Assembly (NCBI RefSeq): GCF_945915435.1
Contig: NZ_CAMEFG010000010.1
Span: forward strand, 1 to 64,000
DNA length: 64,000 nucleotides
Direction: 5' to 3'
Source of the DNA: an uncultured Paracoccus sp.
GTDB taxonomy: Bacteria > Pseudomonadota > Alphaproteobacteria > Rhodobacterales > Rhodobacteraceae
The position numbers and the translations under genes were made by a program. Positions 48,515 to 57,244 of the stretch are shown here, piece by piece; within the stretch, counting starts at the first letter, position 1; each line of letters begins with the position of its first letter. The notes under the pieces were generated by a model. It did not search any database. It was not told the origin of the DNA and was given only the letters and a program-made list of their open reading frames with translations.

Positions 48515-49633
48515 CTAGATTTCCAGCAGATCCTCGGGCCGCAGGGTGGGGATCCCTTGCGCCTCGCCCACGGGGGCCGAGGTCAGTTTCCCTTCATGCA
48601 TCGCCAGCCCCGCCCGCAGGTGGGGGTCGGCGGCGGTTGCGGCCCGCCAGCCCTTGCCGGCCAGCGCCAGCAGATAGGGCAGCGTCGCATTGCCAAGCGC
48701 GCGGGTCGAGGTCCGGGCCACGGCGCCGGGCATGTTGGCGACGCAATAGTGAACGATTCCATCCACTTCATAGATCGAATCCTGGTGGGTCGTGGGGCGC
48801 GAAGTCTCGAAGCAGCCGCCTTGGTCGACTGCCACATCGACCAGGACCGAGCCGCGCTTCATCAGCCCAAGCTGGTCCCTGCCGACCAGCCGGGGCGTCG
48901 TCGCGCCGGGAACCAGCACCGCCCCGATGACCAGATCGGCATCCGCCAGCAGTTCGTTCAGCGCATTGGCGGTGGCATATTGGGTGTTCAGCGTGCCCAT
49001 GAAAACGTCGTCCAGATAGTTCAGCCGGTCCAGCGAGCGGTCCAGGACGGTGACATTCGCGCCCATGCCCACCGCGACGCGGGCCGCCGCCGCCCCGACG
49101 ACGCCGCCCCCGATGATGACGGTGCGGCCCGGACGGACGCCGGGCACGCCGCCCAGCAGGACGCCGGACCCGCCATTGGCCTTTTGCAGCGCCCATGACC
49201 CGACCTGGGGGGCAAGACGCCCCGCGACCTCGGACATCGGCGCCAGCAGGGGCAGGCCGCCACGCGCGCCGGTGACGGTTTCATAGGCGATGGCCGTGAC
49301 GCCGCTGTCCAGCAACTCGCGCGTTTGCTGCGGGTCGGGGGCAAGGTGCAGATAGGCGAACAGGATCTGGCCCTTGCGCAGCATCGCGCGCTCGGCCGTC
49401 TGGGGTTCCTTGACCTTGATGATCAGTTCGGCCTCGGCATAGACCGCCGGGGCGTCGGGCAGAAGGGTCGCGCCGACGGCCCGATATTCGTCATCCGCAA
49501 AGCCCGACCCTTCGCCCGCGCCCGACTGGACCAGGACCTGATGGCCGCGCAGGACCGCCTCTTGCGCGGCTTCGGGGGTCAGGCCGACGCGGAATTCCTG
49601 CTCTTTGACCTCACTGGGGCAACCGATTTTCAT
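48515..49633 (-). CDS. ald: Alanine dehydrogenase
   Basis: 372 residues from [20 protein letters not shown]. It interconverts L-alanine and pyruvate plus ammonia with NAD+. Markers are [15 protein letters not shown] near 40-54, [15 protein letters not shown] near 70-84, the nucleotide-binding [20 protein letters not shown] near 167-186, and [21 protein letters not shown] near 265-285. It is divergent from an Lrp/AsnC regulator, a common arrangement for alanine-responsive control. An in-frame ATG five codons earlier is less likely. Confidence 0.95.
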   Translation of the reverse strand: MKIGCPSEVKEQEFRVGLTPEAAQEAVLRGHQVLVQSGAGEGSGFADDEYRAVGATLLPDAPAVYAEAELIIKVKEPQTAERAMLRKGQILFAYLHLAPDPQQTRELLDSGVTAIAYETVTGARGGLPLLAPMSEVAGRLAPQVGSWALQKANGGSGVLLGGVPGVRPGRTVIIGGGVVGAAAARVAVGMGANVTVLDRSLDRLNYLDDVFMGTLNTQYATANALNELLADADLVIGAVLVPGATTPRLVGRDQLGLMKRGSVLVDVAVDQGGCFETSRPTTHQDSIYEVDGIVHYCVANMPGAVARTSTRALGNATLPYLLALAGKGWRAATAADPHLRAGLAMHEGKLTSAPVGEAQGIPTLRPEDLLEI

Positions 49634-49651
49634 GGGTGGTCCTTTCAACTG

Positions 49652-49661
49652 TTGCGCGCAA
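49652..49661. promoter_or_regulatory. TTGCGCGCAA palindrome in the ald/lrp intergenic region
   Basis: A perfect 10-bp dyad located 19 bp from the ald start, in the divergent promoter region (49634-49772). It could be part of an Lrp operator. Lrp-type sites are degenerate, so this is a suggestion only. Confidence 0.35.
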
Positions 49662-49772
49662 GATGGCCAAGATCGGCGGAAATTGGAAGATTCGGGTTAA
49701 TCCTGGGCGCAATAACCGATAATGTCGAAGAAACCGCCGGATGACTGGCCCCTAACGCAGGAACATCCCGAT

Positions 49773-50243
49773 ATGACCGAACTGGACGCAACCGACCGGC
49801 GCATCCTTTCCGCGCTGCAAAGGGATGGGCGCATGACCAATGCCGATCTGGCGCAGAAGGTCGGCCTGTCGGCCAGCGCCTGCCACCGCCGTGTCCAGCG
49901 GCTCGAGGAATCGGGCGTGATCCGGGGCTATGTCGCGCTGCTCGACCCCCGCAAGGTCGAGCGGCCCACCATCGTCTTCGTGGAAATCACCCTGTCGGGG
50001 CAGGCGGATGAGCTGCTGGATGCGTTCGAGCGCGCCGTGCGCACCATCCCCGACGTGCTGGAATGCCACCTGATGGCGGGTTCGGCGGATTACCTGCTGA
50101 AGGTCATCGCCCGCGACACCGACGACTTTGCCCGCATCCACCGCCAGCGGCTGGCCAAGCTGCCGGGCGTGGCACAGATGCATTCGTCCTTTTCGCTGCG
50201 CACCGTGGCCTTCACCACGGCGCTGCCGCTTCAGGCGACCTGA
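49773..50243 (+). CDS. Lrp/AsnC family transcriptional regulator
   Basis: 156 residues. The N-terminal helix-turn-helix is LDATDRRILSALQRDGRMTN with LAQKVGLSASACHRRVQRLEESGVI, up to about residue 50. The C-terminal ligand-binding RAM domain contains ECHLMAGSADYLLKVIARD near 95-113 and SSFSLRTVAFTTALPL near 138-153. It is divergently transcribed from the alanine dehydrogenase gene, which it most likely activates in the presence of alanine. The start is chosen by family alignment (MTELDATDR). Confidence 0.93.
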   Translation: MTELDATDRRILSALQRDGRMTNADLAQKVGLSASACHRRVQRLEESGVIRGYVALLDPRKVERPTIVFVEITLSGQADELLDAFERAVRTIPDVLECHLMAGSADYLLKVIARDTDDFARIHRQRLAKLPGVAQMHSSFSLRTVAFTTALPLQAT

Positions 50244-50261
50244 GGGGGGAAAACGAATAAA

Positions 50262-50281
50262 CCCCCGGCGCGGGCCGGGGG
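50262..50281. terminator. Bidirectional terminator between lrp and rpsU
   Basis: CCCCCGGC and GCCGGGGG with a GCGG loop. On the minus strand a T-rich tail (TTTATTCGTTTT) follows, suiting rpsU. On plus the tail is CTTGTCC. Confidence 0.7.
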
Positions 50282-50316
50282 CTTGTCCAAAGGCTGCCAT
50301 CCGGCAGACGGACGGC

Positions 50317-50523
50317 TTAAAGCGCGCCTTCGCGTTGCGCTTTCTTGCGCGCCAGCTTGCGGGCGCGGCGCACGGCCTCGGCCTTTTCACGGGCCTTCTT
50401 GACCGACGGTTTCTCGAAATGCTGCCGCAGCTTCATTTCACGGAAAACCCCCTCGCGCTGAAGTTTCTTCTTCAGGGCGCGAAGTGCCTGTTCGACGTTG
50501 TTGTCGCGAACACTTACCTGCAT
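50317..50523 (-). CDS. rpsU: 30S ribosomal protein S21
   Basis: 68 residues, highly basic, starting [20 protein letters not shown] and ending in a lysine/arginine/alanine tail. S21 supports initiation by placing the anti-Shine-Dalgarno region of 16S rRNA. It has its own short transcript between an Lrp gene and a COQ9 gene. Confidence 0.97.
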   Translation of the reverse strand: MQVSVRDNNVEQALRALKKKLQREGVFREMKLRQHFEKPSVKKAREKAEAVRRARKLARKKAQREGAL

Positions 50524-50631
50524 GTGGTTGTCACCACCTTCCTAGGTTAGAGTTAAGCTGAATTGCAGGACGGGGCCTTCTAGCAGGGCGAATCGGCTTT
50601 GTCCAGAATTTCCGCCAGTTGAGGTAAAGAC

Positions 50632-51378
50632 ATGACCGACCAACCGACCCCAGACGATACCGCAGACGACACTGGCCGCGAGCGGCTGATCGAGGCCGCG
50701 CTGTCCCACGCCCTTTTCGACGGCATGAACGAAACCGCGATCGAGGCGGGCGCGCGCGATATCGGCATGGACATGCGGCTGGCCCGCGTCCACCTGCCCG
50801 GCGGTGGCGCCGATCTTGCGGCGGCCTGCCACCGGCGGGGCGATGCGGCGCTGGCGCGCTGGCTGGCGCAGAACCCGCCGCAGGGCGGCATCCGCGACAA
50901 GGTGGCGGCGGCGGTGATCTACCGGCTGGGGCGGACCGACCGGGAACTGGCGCGGGCGGGCGCGGCCATCCTGTCGCTGCCGCAGAACGCGGGGCTTGGC
51001 GCAAGGCTGATCTGGGAAAGCGCGGATACGATCTGGGACGGGATCGGCGACACGTCGCAGGACGTGAACTGGTATTCCAAGCGCGCCTCGCTCAGCGCGA
51101 TTTACGGCGCGACGGCGCTTTACTGGCTAGGTGACGATTCGCCGGATTTGCAGGACACCCGCCGCTTTCTGGATCGCCGGATTGAGGGGCTGATGCGTTT
51201 CGAAAAGATGAAATCCTTCGCTCGCAAGCTGCCCGGTGTGGGTGCCGCGTCCGATCTGGCGACGGGCTGGATCCGCAAGCCCGGTGCGCGCGACCTGCCG
51301 GGGCACTGGTGGTCGCGCGGGCGTGCCCATGCGGCCCCCGATTCCGCCCAGGCCGGGCAGGAGGGGGCATCGGAATGA
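50632..51378 (+). CDS. COQ9 family ubiquinone biosynthesis protein
   Basis: 248 residues with a TetR-like helical fold. Recognisable are RERLIEAALSHALFDGMNE near 16-34, then RLIWESADTIWDGIGDTSQDVNWYSKRASL near 125-155 and LYWLGDDSPDLQDTRRFLDRRIE near 163-185. The last two are the COQ9 lipid-binding core. COQ9 presents ubiquinone precursors to COQ7-type hydroxylases. The next gene, a quinone oxidoreductase, starts within its stop codon (ATGA), so the pair is translationally coupled. Confidence 0.9.
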   Translation: MTDQPTPDDTADDTGRERLIEAALSHALFDGMNETAIEAGARDIGMDMRLARVHLPGGGADLAAACHRRGDAALARWLAQNPPQGGIRDKVAAAVIYRLGRTDRELARAGAAILSLPQNAGLGARLIWESADTIWDGIGDTSQDVNWYSKRASLSAIYGATALYWLGDDSPDLQDTRRFLDRRIEGLMRFEKMKSFARKLPGVGAASDLATGWIRKPGARDLPGHWWSRGRAHAAPDSAQAGQEGASE

Positions 51379-52370
51379 CGCAAGGCGCCACCATGCAAGC
51401 CATCGAGATCGCACAGCCCGGCGGCGCCGAGGTCCTGCGCCCCTGCACCCGCCCCATGCCGATCCCCGGCCACGGCCAGATCCTGATCCGCATCGAATGG
51501 GCGGGCGTGAACCGCCCCGACGTGCTGCAACGCGCGGGGTCCTATGCGCCGCCCGCGGGGGCCTCGGACCTGCCCGGGCTGGAATGTGCGGGCATCGTTG
51601 CGGGCGTGGGTCCGGGCGTCACCCGCTGGCGCGAGGGCGACCGCGTTTGCGCGCTGCTGCCGGGCGGCGGTTATGCCGAATATGCGACCTGTCCCGCCGA
51701 TCACGCCCTTGCCATCCCGCGCGGGTTGACCCTGCGCGAGGCCGCGGCCCTGCCCGAGACCGCCTATACCGTCTGGTCGAACGTGGTCATGCGCGGCGGA
51801 TTGCGGGCGGGCGAGCGGTTCCTGGTCCACGGCGGAAGCTCGGGCATCGGGACGATGGCGATCCAGATCGCGACCGCCCTTGGCGCGCGGGTCTGGGCCA
51901 CAGCCGGATCGGATGAAAAATGCGCGGCCTGCGAAAGCCTTGGCGCGCGGGCGATCAACTATCGCACCCAGGATTTCGTCGCGGTCCTGCGCGAGGCGGG
52001 CGGGGCCGATCTGATCCTGGACATGGTGGGCGGCGACTATATCCCGCGCAACATCCGCGCGCTGGCCGACGATGGGCGGCTGGTGATGATCGCCTTCCTG
52101 GCCGGGCCGAAGGCAGAGTTGAACTTCGCCCAGATCATGGCGCGGCGGCTGGTGGTCACCGGCTCGACCCTGAGGCCGCAATCGGACCTGGCCAAGGCGC
52201 GGATTGCCGGGCAGTTGCGTGAATGCCTGTGGCCGATGATCGAAAGCGGCGAGGTGCGGGTGCTGATCGACAGCGAATTCGCGCTGGGTGAGGCCGCCCT
52301 TGCGCATCGGCGCATGGAAAGCAGCCAGCATGTCGGCAAGATCGTCCTGCGCCTCGGCGGGGCTGCGTGA
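51375..52370 (+). CDS. NAD(P)H-quinone oxidoreductase, zinc-free MDR/PIG3-like
   Basis: 331 residues from the ATG overlapping the COQ9 stop. A medium-chain dehydrogenase fold is seen: EWAGVNRPDVLQRAGSYAPP near 37-56, GLECAGIVAGVGPGVTRW near 64-81, the NADPH-binding VHGGSSGIGTMAIQIATALG near 152-171 and TAGSDEKCAACESLGAR near 176-192. The catalytic zinc ligands of alcohol dehydrogenases are absent. PIG3-type enzymes reduce quinones by one electron. Its coupling to a COQ9 gene fits a quinone-related task, though the substrate is inferred. Confidence 0.9.
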   Translation: MTQGATMQAIEIAQPGGAEVLRPCTRPMPIPGHGQILIRIEWAGVNRPDVLQRAGSYAPPAGASDLPGLECAGIVAGVGPGVTRWREGDRVCALLPGGGYAEYATCPADHALAIPRGLTLREAAALPETAYTVWSNVVMRGGLRAGERFLVHGGSSGIGTMAIQIATALGARVWATAGSDEKCAACESLGARAINYRTQDFVAVLREAGGADLILDMVGGDYIPRNIRALADDGRLVMIAFLAGPKAELNFAQIMARRLVVTGSTLRPQSDLAKARIAGQLRECLWPMIESGEVRVLIDSEFALGEAALAHRRMESSQHVGKIVLRLGGAA

Positions 52371-52373
52371 CGG

Positions 52374-53006
52374 TCAGCGCGGCGGCGGCATGACCATGTT
52401 GCGCGAACAGTCGCGCCTTGCGTCGGGGGCGCAGTCGCGCGGTTGCAGGTCGCGGGTCAGGCAGATGCGGACCTCTTGCAGGCGGCGGTCCTGGCAGGTC
52501 ACGGTGACGGCGTTGCGGGTCAGGGCGGGGTTCGCCTCGATGAAGGCATCCTCGACCACGCGGGCGGGCAGCGAGACGTCGCGGTCGATCTGCGCGAAGA
52601 TGGGCGGGATGGCGATGCTTTCCGCAGCCTCGCGCGTGGCGTCGAAATAGCCCTGCGCCGACAGGCCCGAACAGGTGCCGTGCTTGCGCCATTGATACCA
52701 GGCCAGCCCGCTGGACCCCATCAGGTCGATCATCGCGCGGGTCTGCGCCCGGCTTGGGCCGTGCTGCGTGGTCGGGCAATTGTCGGGCCAGCCGCGTTCG
52801 TATTGCGGCCATAGCCCGTGGACGGTGAACCCCGCCCCGCGCCCCTTGTCGCAGGACAGCGAATCGCGGTGATCGGCGGTCGTTTCGCACCAGCTTGGCG
52901 CCCAGCTCAGCGCGAGGACGTAATAGTCGAAGCGGCCCGAAACATGCTGCGCGGTCAGGGGGGCGGCCGTCAGCAGGGCCAGAAGTGCGGCGAACAGGAT
53001 CCTCAT
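52374..53006 (-). CDS. Ribonuclease T2 family protein, secreted
   Basis: 210 residues with a signal peptide (MRILFAALLALLTAAPLTAQ). Both catalytic segments are present: CAS I GFTVHGLWPQYERGW near 58-72 and CAS II WYQWRKHGTCSG near 101-112, with the catalytic histidines and conserved cysteines for disulfides. It cleaves RNA through 2',3'-cyclic phosphates in the periplasm or outside the cell. The stop lies 3 bp from the stop of the convergent quinone oxidoreductase gene. Confidence 0.92.
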   Translation of the reverse strand: MRILFAALLALLTAAPLTAQHVSGRFDYYVLALSWAPSWCETTADHRDSLSCDKGRGAGFTVHGLWPQYERGWPDNCPTTQHGPSRAQTRAMIDLMGSSGLAWYQWRKHGTCSGLSAQGYFDATREAAESIAIPPIFAQIDRDVSLPARVVEDAFIEANPALTRNAVTVTCQDRRLQEVRICLTRDLQPRDCAPDARRDCSRNMVMPPPR

Positions 53007-53165
53007 GCCCGCAGATTATGCGCGGGCTTTGCAAAGGACCATGCGATTCGCTCTTTAATCCGGGGACGGGGTCGAATATATTTGCCGCCAATTCCCCCCG
53101 AAAATGGAATGGCATCCGCCTCGGCCGTTTTCCCGGCCCAGGAAACTATTGCGAAGGAGACACAG

Positions 53166-53906
53166 ATGAGCAAGCCGCTGATGGCCAAGGCCACCGCTGT
53201 CTGGCTGGTCGATAACACGACGCTGAGCTTCAAGCAGATCGCCGATTTCTGCGGCATGCATGAACTGGAAGTGCAGGGCATCGCGGATGGCGACGTGGCT
53301 GCGGGCGTCAAGGGATTCGATCCCGTCGGCTCGAACCAGCTGGCGCAGGAAGAGATCGACAAGGGCCAGGCCGATCCGCGCTACAAGCTGCGCCTGAAGC
53401 ACAACCCTGCCGCCGAGGGCGAGGAAAAGCGCCGTGGCCCGCGCTATACCCCGCTGTCCAAGCGCCAGGACCGGCCCGCCGCGATCCTGTGGCTGGTCAA
53501 GTTCCACCCCGAACTGGCCGATTCCCAGATCGCGCGGCTGGTGGGGACGACGAAGCCGACCATCGCCTCGATCCGCGAGCGGACGCATTGGAACATCCAG
53601 AACATCAGCCCCATCGACCCGGTCGCGCTTGGGCTGTGCCGCCAGTCGGAACTGGACGCCGCGGTGCAGAAGGCGGCGAAGAAATCCTCGACCGACGTGA
53701 TGTCGGACGACGAGCGGCGCAAGCTGGTCAGCACCGAAACCTCGCTGAGCATGGGCGAAGAGCCGCGCCTGCCGTCCTCGATGCAGGGGCTGGAGAATTT
53801 CAGCCTGAGCCGGGACGAGGATCGCAAGCCCGAGCCGGACCTGGATGCCGACAGCTTCTTCAACCTGCCCGAAGCGGATGACGAGGATGAGGAAGGCGAC
53901 CGCTGA
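53166..53906 (+). CDS. trcR: TrcR-type cell cycle regulator (DUF1013)
   Basis: 246 residues. The N-terminal MAKATAVWLVDNTTLSFKQIADFCGMHELEVQGI contains a helix-turn-helix. The central RYTPLSKRQDRPAAILWLVKFHPELADSQI precedes a second helix-turn-helix (ARLVGTTKPTIASIRERTHW near 116-135). The tail is acidic. This is the alphaproteobacterial DUF1013 family, some members of which act in the cell-cycle network. A good Shine-Dalgarno (GAAGGAGA) and an intrinsic terminator frame a single-gene unit. Confidence 0.88.
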   Translation: MSKPLMAKATAVWLVDNTTLSFKQIADFCGMHELEVQGIADGDVAAGVKGFDPVGSNQLAQEEIDKGQADPRYKLRLKHNPAAEGEEKRRGPRYTPLSKRQDRPAAILWLVKFHPELADSQIARLVGTTKPTIASIRERTHWNIQNISPIDPVALGLCRQSELDAAVQKAAKKSSTDVMSDDERRKLVSTETSLSMGEEPRLPSSMQGLENFSLSRDEDRKPEPDLDADSFFNLPEADDEDEEGDR

Positions 53907-53926
53907 TCCGCCGCCAACCAAATTGC

Positions 53927-53960
53927 GGGCGATCACCCTGTGATCGCCCAAGCCTTTTTT
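53927..53960 (+). terminator. Intrinsic terminator of trcR
   Basis: GGGCGATCAC pairs with GTGATCGCCC over a CCT loop and is followed by six T residues at 53955-53960. Confidence 0.88.
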
Positions 53961-53963
53961 GCG

Positions 53964-53984
53964 TGATCGGGTTTTACCCGATCA
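53964..53984 (-). terminator. Hairpin at the 3' end of the semialdehyde dehydrogenase gene
   Basis: TGATCGGG and CCCGATCA with a TTTTA loop. The gene's TGA stop forms the start of the stem on the minus strand. No T-run, so it may act as an mRNA 3' end stabiliser together with the next hairpin. Confidence 0.5.
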
Positions 53985-55451
53985 GACCGACAGGCAGATA
54001 TATTTCATCTCAAGGAAGTCCTCGATGCCGTGGCGCGATCCCTCGCGGCCAAGGCCCGATTGCTTGATGCCGCCGAAGGGCGCCATCTCGGTCGAGATGA
54101 TGCCGGTATTGACGCCGACGATGCCGTATTCCAGCGATTCCTGCACGCGGGTGATGCGCCCGATGTCGCGCGCGTAGAAATAGGCGGCAAGGCCGAAGAT
54201 CGTGTCGTTGGCGCGGGCGATCACCTCGTCTTCGGTCTTGAAGCGGAAGAGGGGGGCCAGCGGGCCGAAGGTTTCCTCGGTCGAGACCTGCATGTCGTCG
54301 GTGACGCCGGTGATGACAGTGGGCTGGAAGAACAGCCCCTCGATCGGCTGGCCGCCGGTGACGACCCTGGCGCCCTTGGCCAGTGCGTCGGCGATATGTT
54401 CCTGCACCTTTTCGACGGCGGGCCGGTTGATCAGCGGGCCGGTGGTGGTGCCCTCCTTCATGCCGTCGCCCACGGTCAGCTTGTCCACGGCCTCGGCCAG
54501 TTTCTGCGCGAAGGCGTCATAGACGCCGTCCTGGACATAGATGCGGTTGGCGCAGACACAGGTCTGGCCGTTGTTGCGGTATTTGGACGCCATCGCGCCT
54601 TCCACCGCCGCATCCAGATCGGCGTCGTCGAAGACGATGAAGGGCGCGTTGCCGCCCAGTTCCATGCTGCATTTCAGCACCTGGTCGGCGGCCTGGCGCA
54701 ACAGGATGCGCCCCACCTCGGTCGAGCCGGTGAAGGTCAGCTTGCGCACCAGCGGGTTTTCGCAGAATTCCTTGCCGACCTCGGAGGAACTGGACGAGGG
54801 CGCGATGCTGAAGATCCCCCTGGGCAGGCCCGCGCGTTCGCCAAGCACGGCCAGCGCCAGCGCCGACAGCGGGGTTTCCGACGCCGGGCGCCCGACGAAG
54901 CCGCAGCCCACCGCCAGCGCGGGGGCGCATTTGCGGGTGATCATGGCATTGGGGAAGTTCCACGGCGTGATCGAGCCGACCACGCCGATGGGCTGGCGGA
55001 TCACCGACAGGCGCTTGTCGGGCTGATGGCCGGGGATGGTTTCGCCGTAGACGCGCTTGGCTTCTTCCCCGAACCATTCGATGAAGCTGGCGCCATAGGC
55101 GATCTCGCCCCTGGCCTCGGCCAGCGGCTTGCCCTGTTCGGCGGTCAGGATGCGGCCAAGGTCGTCCTGGTTCTGCATCATCAGGTCGAACCATCTGCGC
55201 AGGATATTGGCGCGTTCCTTGGCGGTGCGGGCGGCCCATTCGCCCATCGCCTCATGCGCGGCGCGGATGGCCTGGGCGACCTGCGCGCGGCTGGCATCGG
55301 CGACCCTGGCGATCACCTTGCCGGTGGCGGGGTTGGTGACGTCGAAGGTCTTGCCGCCTTCGCCCTCGACCCATTCGCCAGCGATACAGGCGCGGGTTTC
55401 CAGCAGCGAGGGGTCGCCAAGCAGCGATTTCAGGTCGTCGGTATCGGTCAT
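53982..55451 (-). CDS. gabD: NAD(P)-dependent succinate-semialdehyde dehydrogenase
   Basis: 489 residues of the aldehyde dehydrogenase superfamily, GabD subgroup. GVVGSITPWNFPNAMITRK near 145-163 is the cofactor site. KLTFTGSTEVGRILLRQ lies near 230, the general base glutamate is in MELGGNAPFIVFDDADLD near 255, and the catalytic cysteine in NNGQTCVCANRIYVQDG near 285. It oxidises succinate semialdehyde to succinate in GABA breakdown. Related semialdehydes such as glutarate semialdehyde cannot be excluded. The start MTDTDDLKSLLGD is used. No GABA transaminase gene is present here. Confidence 0.9.
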   Translation of the reverse strand: MTDTDDLKSLLGDPSLLETRACIAGEWVEGEGGKTFDVTNPATGKVIARVADASRAQVAQAIRAAHEAMGEWAARTAKERANILRRWFDLMMQNQDDLGRILTAEQGKPLAEARGEIAYGASFIEWFGEEAKRVYGETIPGHQPDKRLSVIRQPIGVVGSITPWNFPNAMITRKCAPALAVGCGFVGRPASETPLSALALAVLGERAGLPRGIFSIAPSSSSSEVGKEFCENPLVRKLTFTGSTEVGRILLRQAADQVLKCSMELGGNAPFIVFDDADLDAAVEGAMASKYRNNGQTCVCANRIYVQDGVYDAFAQKLAEAVDKLTVGDGMKEGTTTGPLINRPAVEKVQEHIADALAKGARVVTGGQPIEGLFFQPTVITGVTDDMQVSTEETFGPLAPLFRFKTEDEVIARANDTIFGLAAYFYARDIGRITRVQESLEYGIVGVNTGIISTEMAPFGGIKQSGLGREGSRHGIEDFLEMKYICLSV

Positions 55452-55535
55452 GGGCTTGCTCCTGTCGCGGGGTCGGTTCGGCTTGGGGCGAAGGCAAGCA
55501 CGCATGCGGCGGTTTGTCCAGTTTTGCGGTCGGCG

Positions 55536-56513
55536 TCAGCCGTTCACGCAGGGTTGCAGGTCGCCGGGGCGGGGGCTGGCCGCGTAGACGCCGCGGGCGA
55601 TGGCGCGGGCCAGCACGCAGGCGCTTGCATGGCCCAGCAGGAAGGCATCCGCGGGCGGGTCGGACAGTGCCCGCGCGCCGGTCGAGACGGCAAAGACAAG
55701 GTCCCCGTCGAAAGGCGTATGGCTGGGGTGGATCGCGCGGGCCATGCCGTCATGCGCCGCCGTCGCCATGCGTTGCAGCCCGGCCTTGTCCAGCGCGGCA
55801 TCGGTGGCGACGATGGCGATGGTCGTGGCCTCGCCCAACCGCTTGGCCAGCACCGGCTCGGCCTGCGCGTCGAAGGGGCCGCCAAGCCCGCGCCCGCCGA
55901 ACTCGGTCCCCATTTCCCACGGGGCCGCCCAGAACTGGCCCGAGGGCGCAGTGACCGAACCAAGCGCGTTCACCACCACCAGCGCCCCCACGGTCGCGCC
56001 GCATTCCAGCACGGCCGAGGCGGAACCGAGGCCGCCTTTCCACTGATGCGTCATCGCGCCGGTTCCCGCGCCCTCGCTGCCAAGGGCGAAGTCCCGCGCG
56101 GCGGCGTCATAGGCGGCGCGGCCCAGCGCGGGATAGGGGTTTTCGCTCCAGCCCTTGTCGCCGCCGTTCAGCAGGTCGAAGACGATCGCGCCGGGCACGA
56201 TCGGGACAGTCAGCGGCCCGACCGCAAAGCCCCGCCCCGCCGCGCGCAGCCGGTCGGTCACGCCCTGGCAGGCGTCCAGCCCATAGGCCGAGCCGCCCGA
56301 CAGCACCAGCGCATCGACATGGCCGACCAGCTTGTCGGGCGCCAGCAGCGCGGTTTCGCGCGTGCCGGGCGCGCCGCCCATGATGCTGACCGATGCCGTC
56401 AGGGGCCTGTCCCCCAAAAGGACGGTCGTGCCCGAACGCAGCACGTCGTCGCGGGCATTGCCGACGCGCAGGCCGGGAATGTCGGTGATCAGGTTCAGCG
56501 CGCCTTGCTTCAT
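55536..56513 (-). CDS. P1 family peptidase (DmpA/ArgJ-like fold)
   Basis: 325 residues. Family features are NLITDIPGLRVGNARDD near 6-22, DALVLSGGSAYGLDACQGVTD near 64-84 and GSEGAGTGAMTHQWKGGLGSAS near 144-165. The last contains the Gly-x-Gly-x-G/Ser region where such enzymes self-cleave to expose an N-terminal nucleophile. Members cleave N-terminal residues from peptides or beta-peptides, and some act on amides used in nylon oligomer degradation. Self-processing is inferred. The start at 56513 is chosen because residues before it are not conserved. Confidence 0.85.
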   Translation of the reverse strand: MKQGALNLITDIPGLRVGNARDDVLRSGTTVLLGDRPLTASVSIMGGAPGTRETALLAPDKLVGHVDALVLSGGSAYGLDACQGVTDRLRAAGRGFAVGPLTVPIVPGAIVFDLLNGGDKGWSENPYPALGRAAYDAAARDFALGSEGAGTGAMTHQWKGGLGSASAVLECGATVGALVVVNALGSVTAPSGQFWAAPWEMGTEFGGRGLGGPFDAQAEPVLAKRLGEATTIAIVATDAALDKAGLQRMATAAHDGMARAIHPSHTPFDGDLVFAVSTGARALSDPPADAFLLGHASACVLARAIARGVYAASPRPGDLQPCVNG

Positions 56514-56659
56514 CGGGGTCCCCCCATGCCATTGCCCCGGCAGGATGGCGGGGGCGACCGGGCGGCGCAAGGGTGCGAAACCGGGACGCGCGATCCGGCG
56601 TTGCACCGGGGCGCGGCAGCGCATACCTAAACAACAGATAGTCGAAAGGGCCTTTGACC

Positions 56660-57244
56660 ATGACTTCGGGCATTCATCGCATCTTCGACCGGCCCCTGGA
56701 CGCGCCGGTTCCGCAGGGATTCGACCAGATCATCTTCGGCATGGGCTGCTATTGGGGGGTCGAGCGGCTGTTCTGGCAGCAGGAAGGCGTCTGGCTGACG
56801 CAGGTGGGCTTTGCCGGCGGCGCGGTCGAGAATCCGACCTATCGGCAGGTCTGCACCGGCCAGACCGGCCATGCCGAGGTCGTGCGGCTGGTCTATGACA
56901 GTTCCCGCATCGGGTTCGAGCAGCTTCTGCGCCTTTTCTGGGAAAACCACGACCCCACGCAGGGCGACCGGCAGGGCAACGACATCGGCTCGCAATATCG
57001 TTCGCTCATCATGTATTTCTCGGACCACCAGCGCGCGCTGGCCGAGGCGTCGCGCGTCGATTACGACAACCGCCTTGCGGTCGAGGGCTTCAGCGGGATC
57101 ACGACCCAGATCCTGCCCGCCGCGCCCTTCTGGCCCGCGGAAGAGGATCACCAGCAATACCTGGACCGTTATCCCGACGGTTACTGCAACATGCGCGGCA
57201 CCGGCGTCCAGTCGTCGATCCGCGAAGGATACGAGGCCGACTGA
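56660..57244 (+). CDS. msrA: Peptide methionine sulfoxide reductase MsrA
   Basis: 194 residues. The active-site motif reads GMGCYWGVERLFW near 28-40, the usual GCFWG with Y for F. VGFAGGAVENPTYRQVCTGQTGHAE near 48-72, FWENHDPTQGDRQGNDIGSQYRS near 93-115 and the resolving-type C-terminal region follow. It repairs methionine-S-sulfoxide. The stop overlaps the prmA start by one base (TGATG), so the two are coupled. A TTG two codons upstream is not needed. Confidence 0.93.
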   Translation: MTSGIHRIFDRPLDAPVPQGFDQIIFGMGCYWGVERLFWQQEGVWLTQVGFAGGAVENPTYRQVCTGQTGHAEVVRLVYDSSRIGFEQLLRLFWENHDPTQGDRQGNDIGSQYRSLIMYFSDHQRALAEASRVDYDNRLAVEGFSGITTQILPAAPFWPAEEDHQQYLDRYPDGYCNMRGTGVQSSIREGYEAD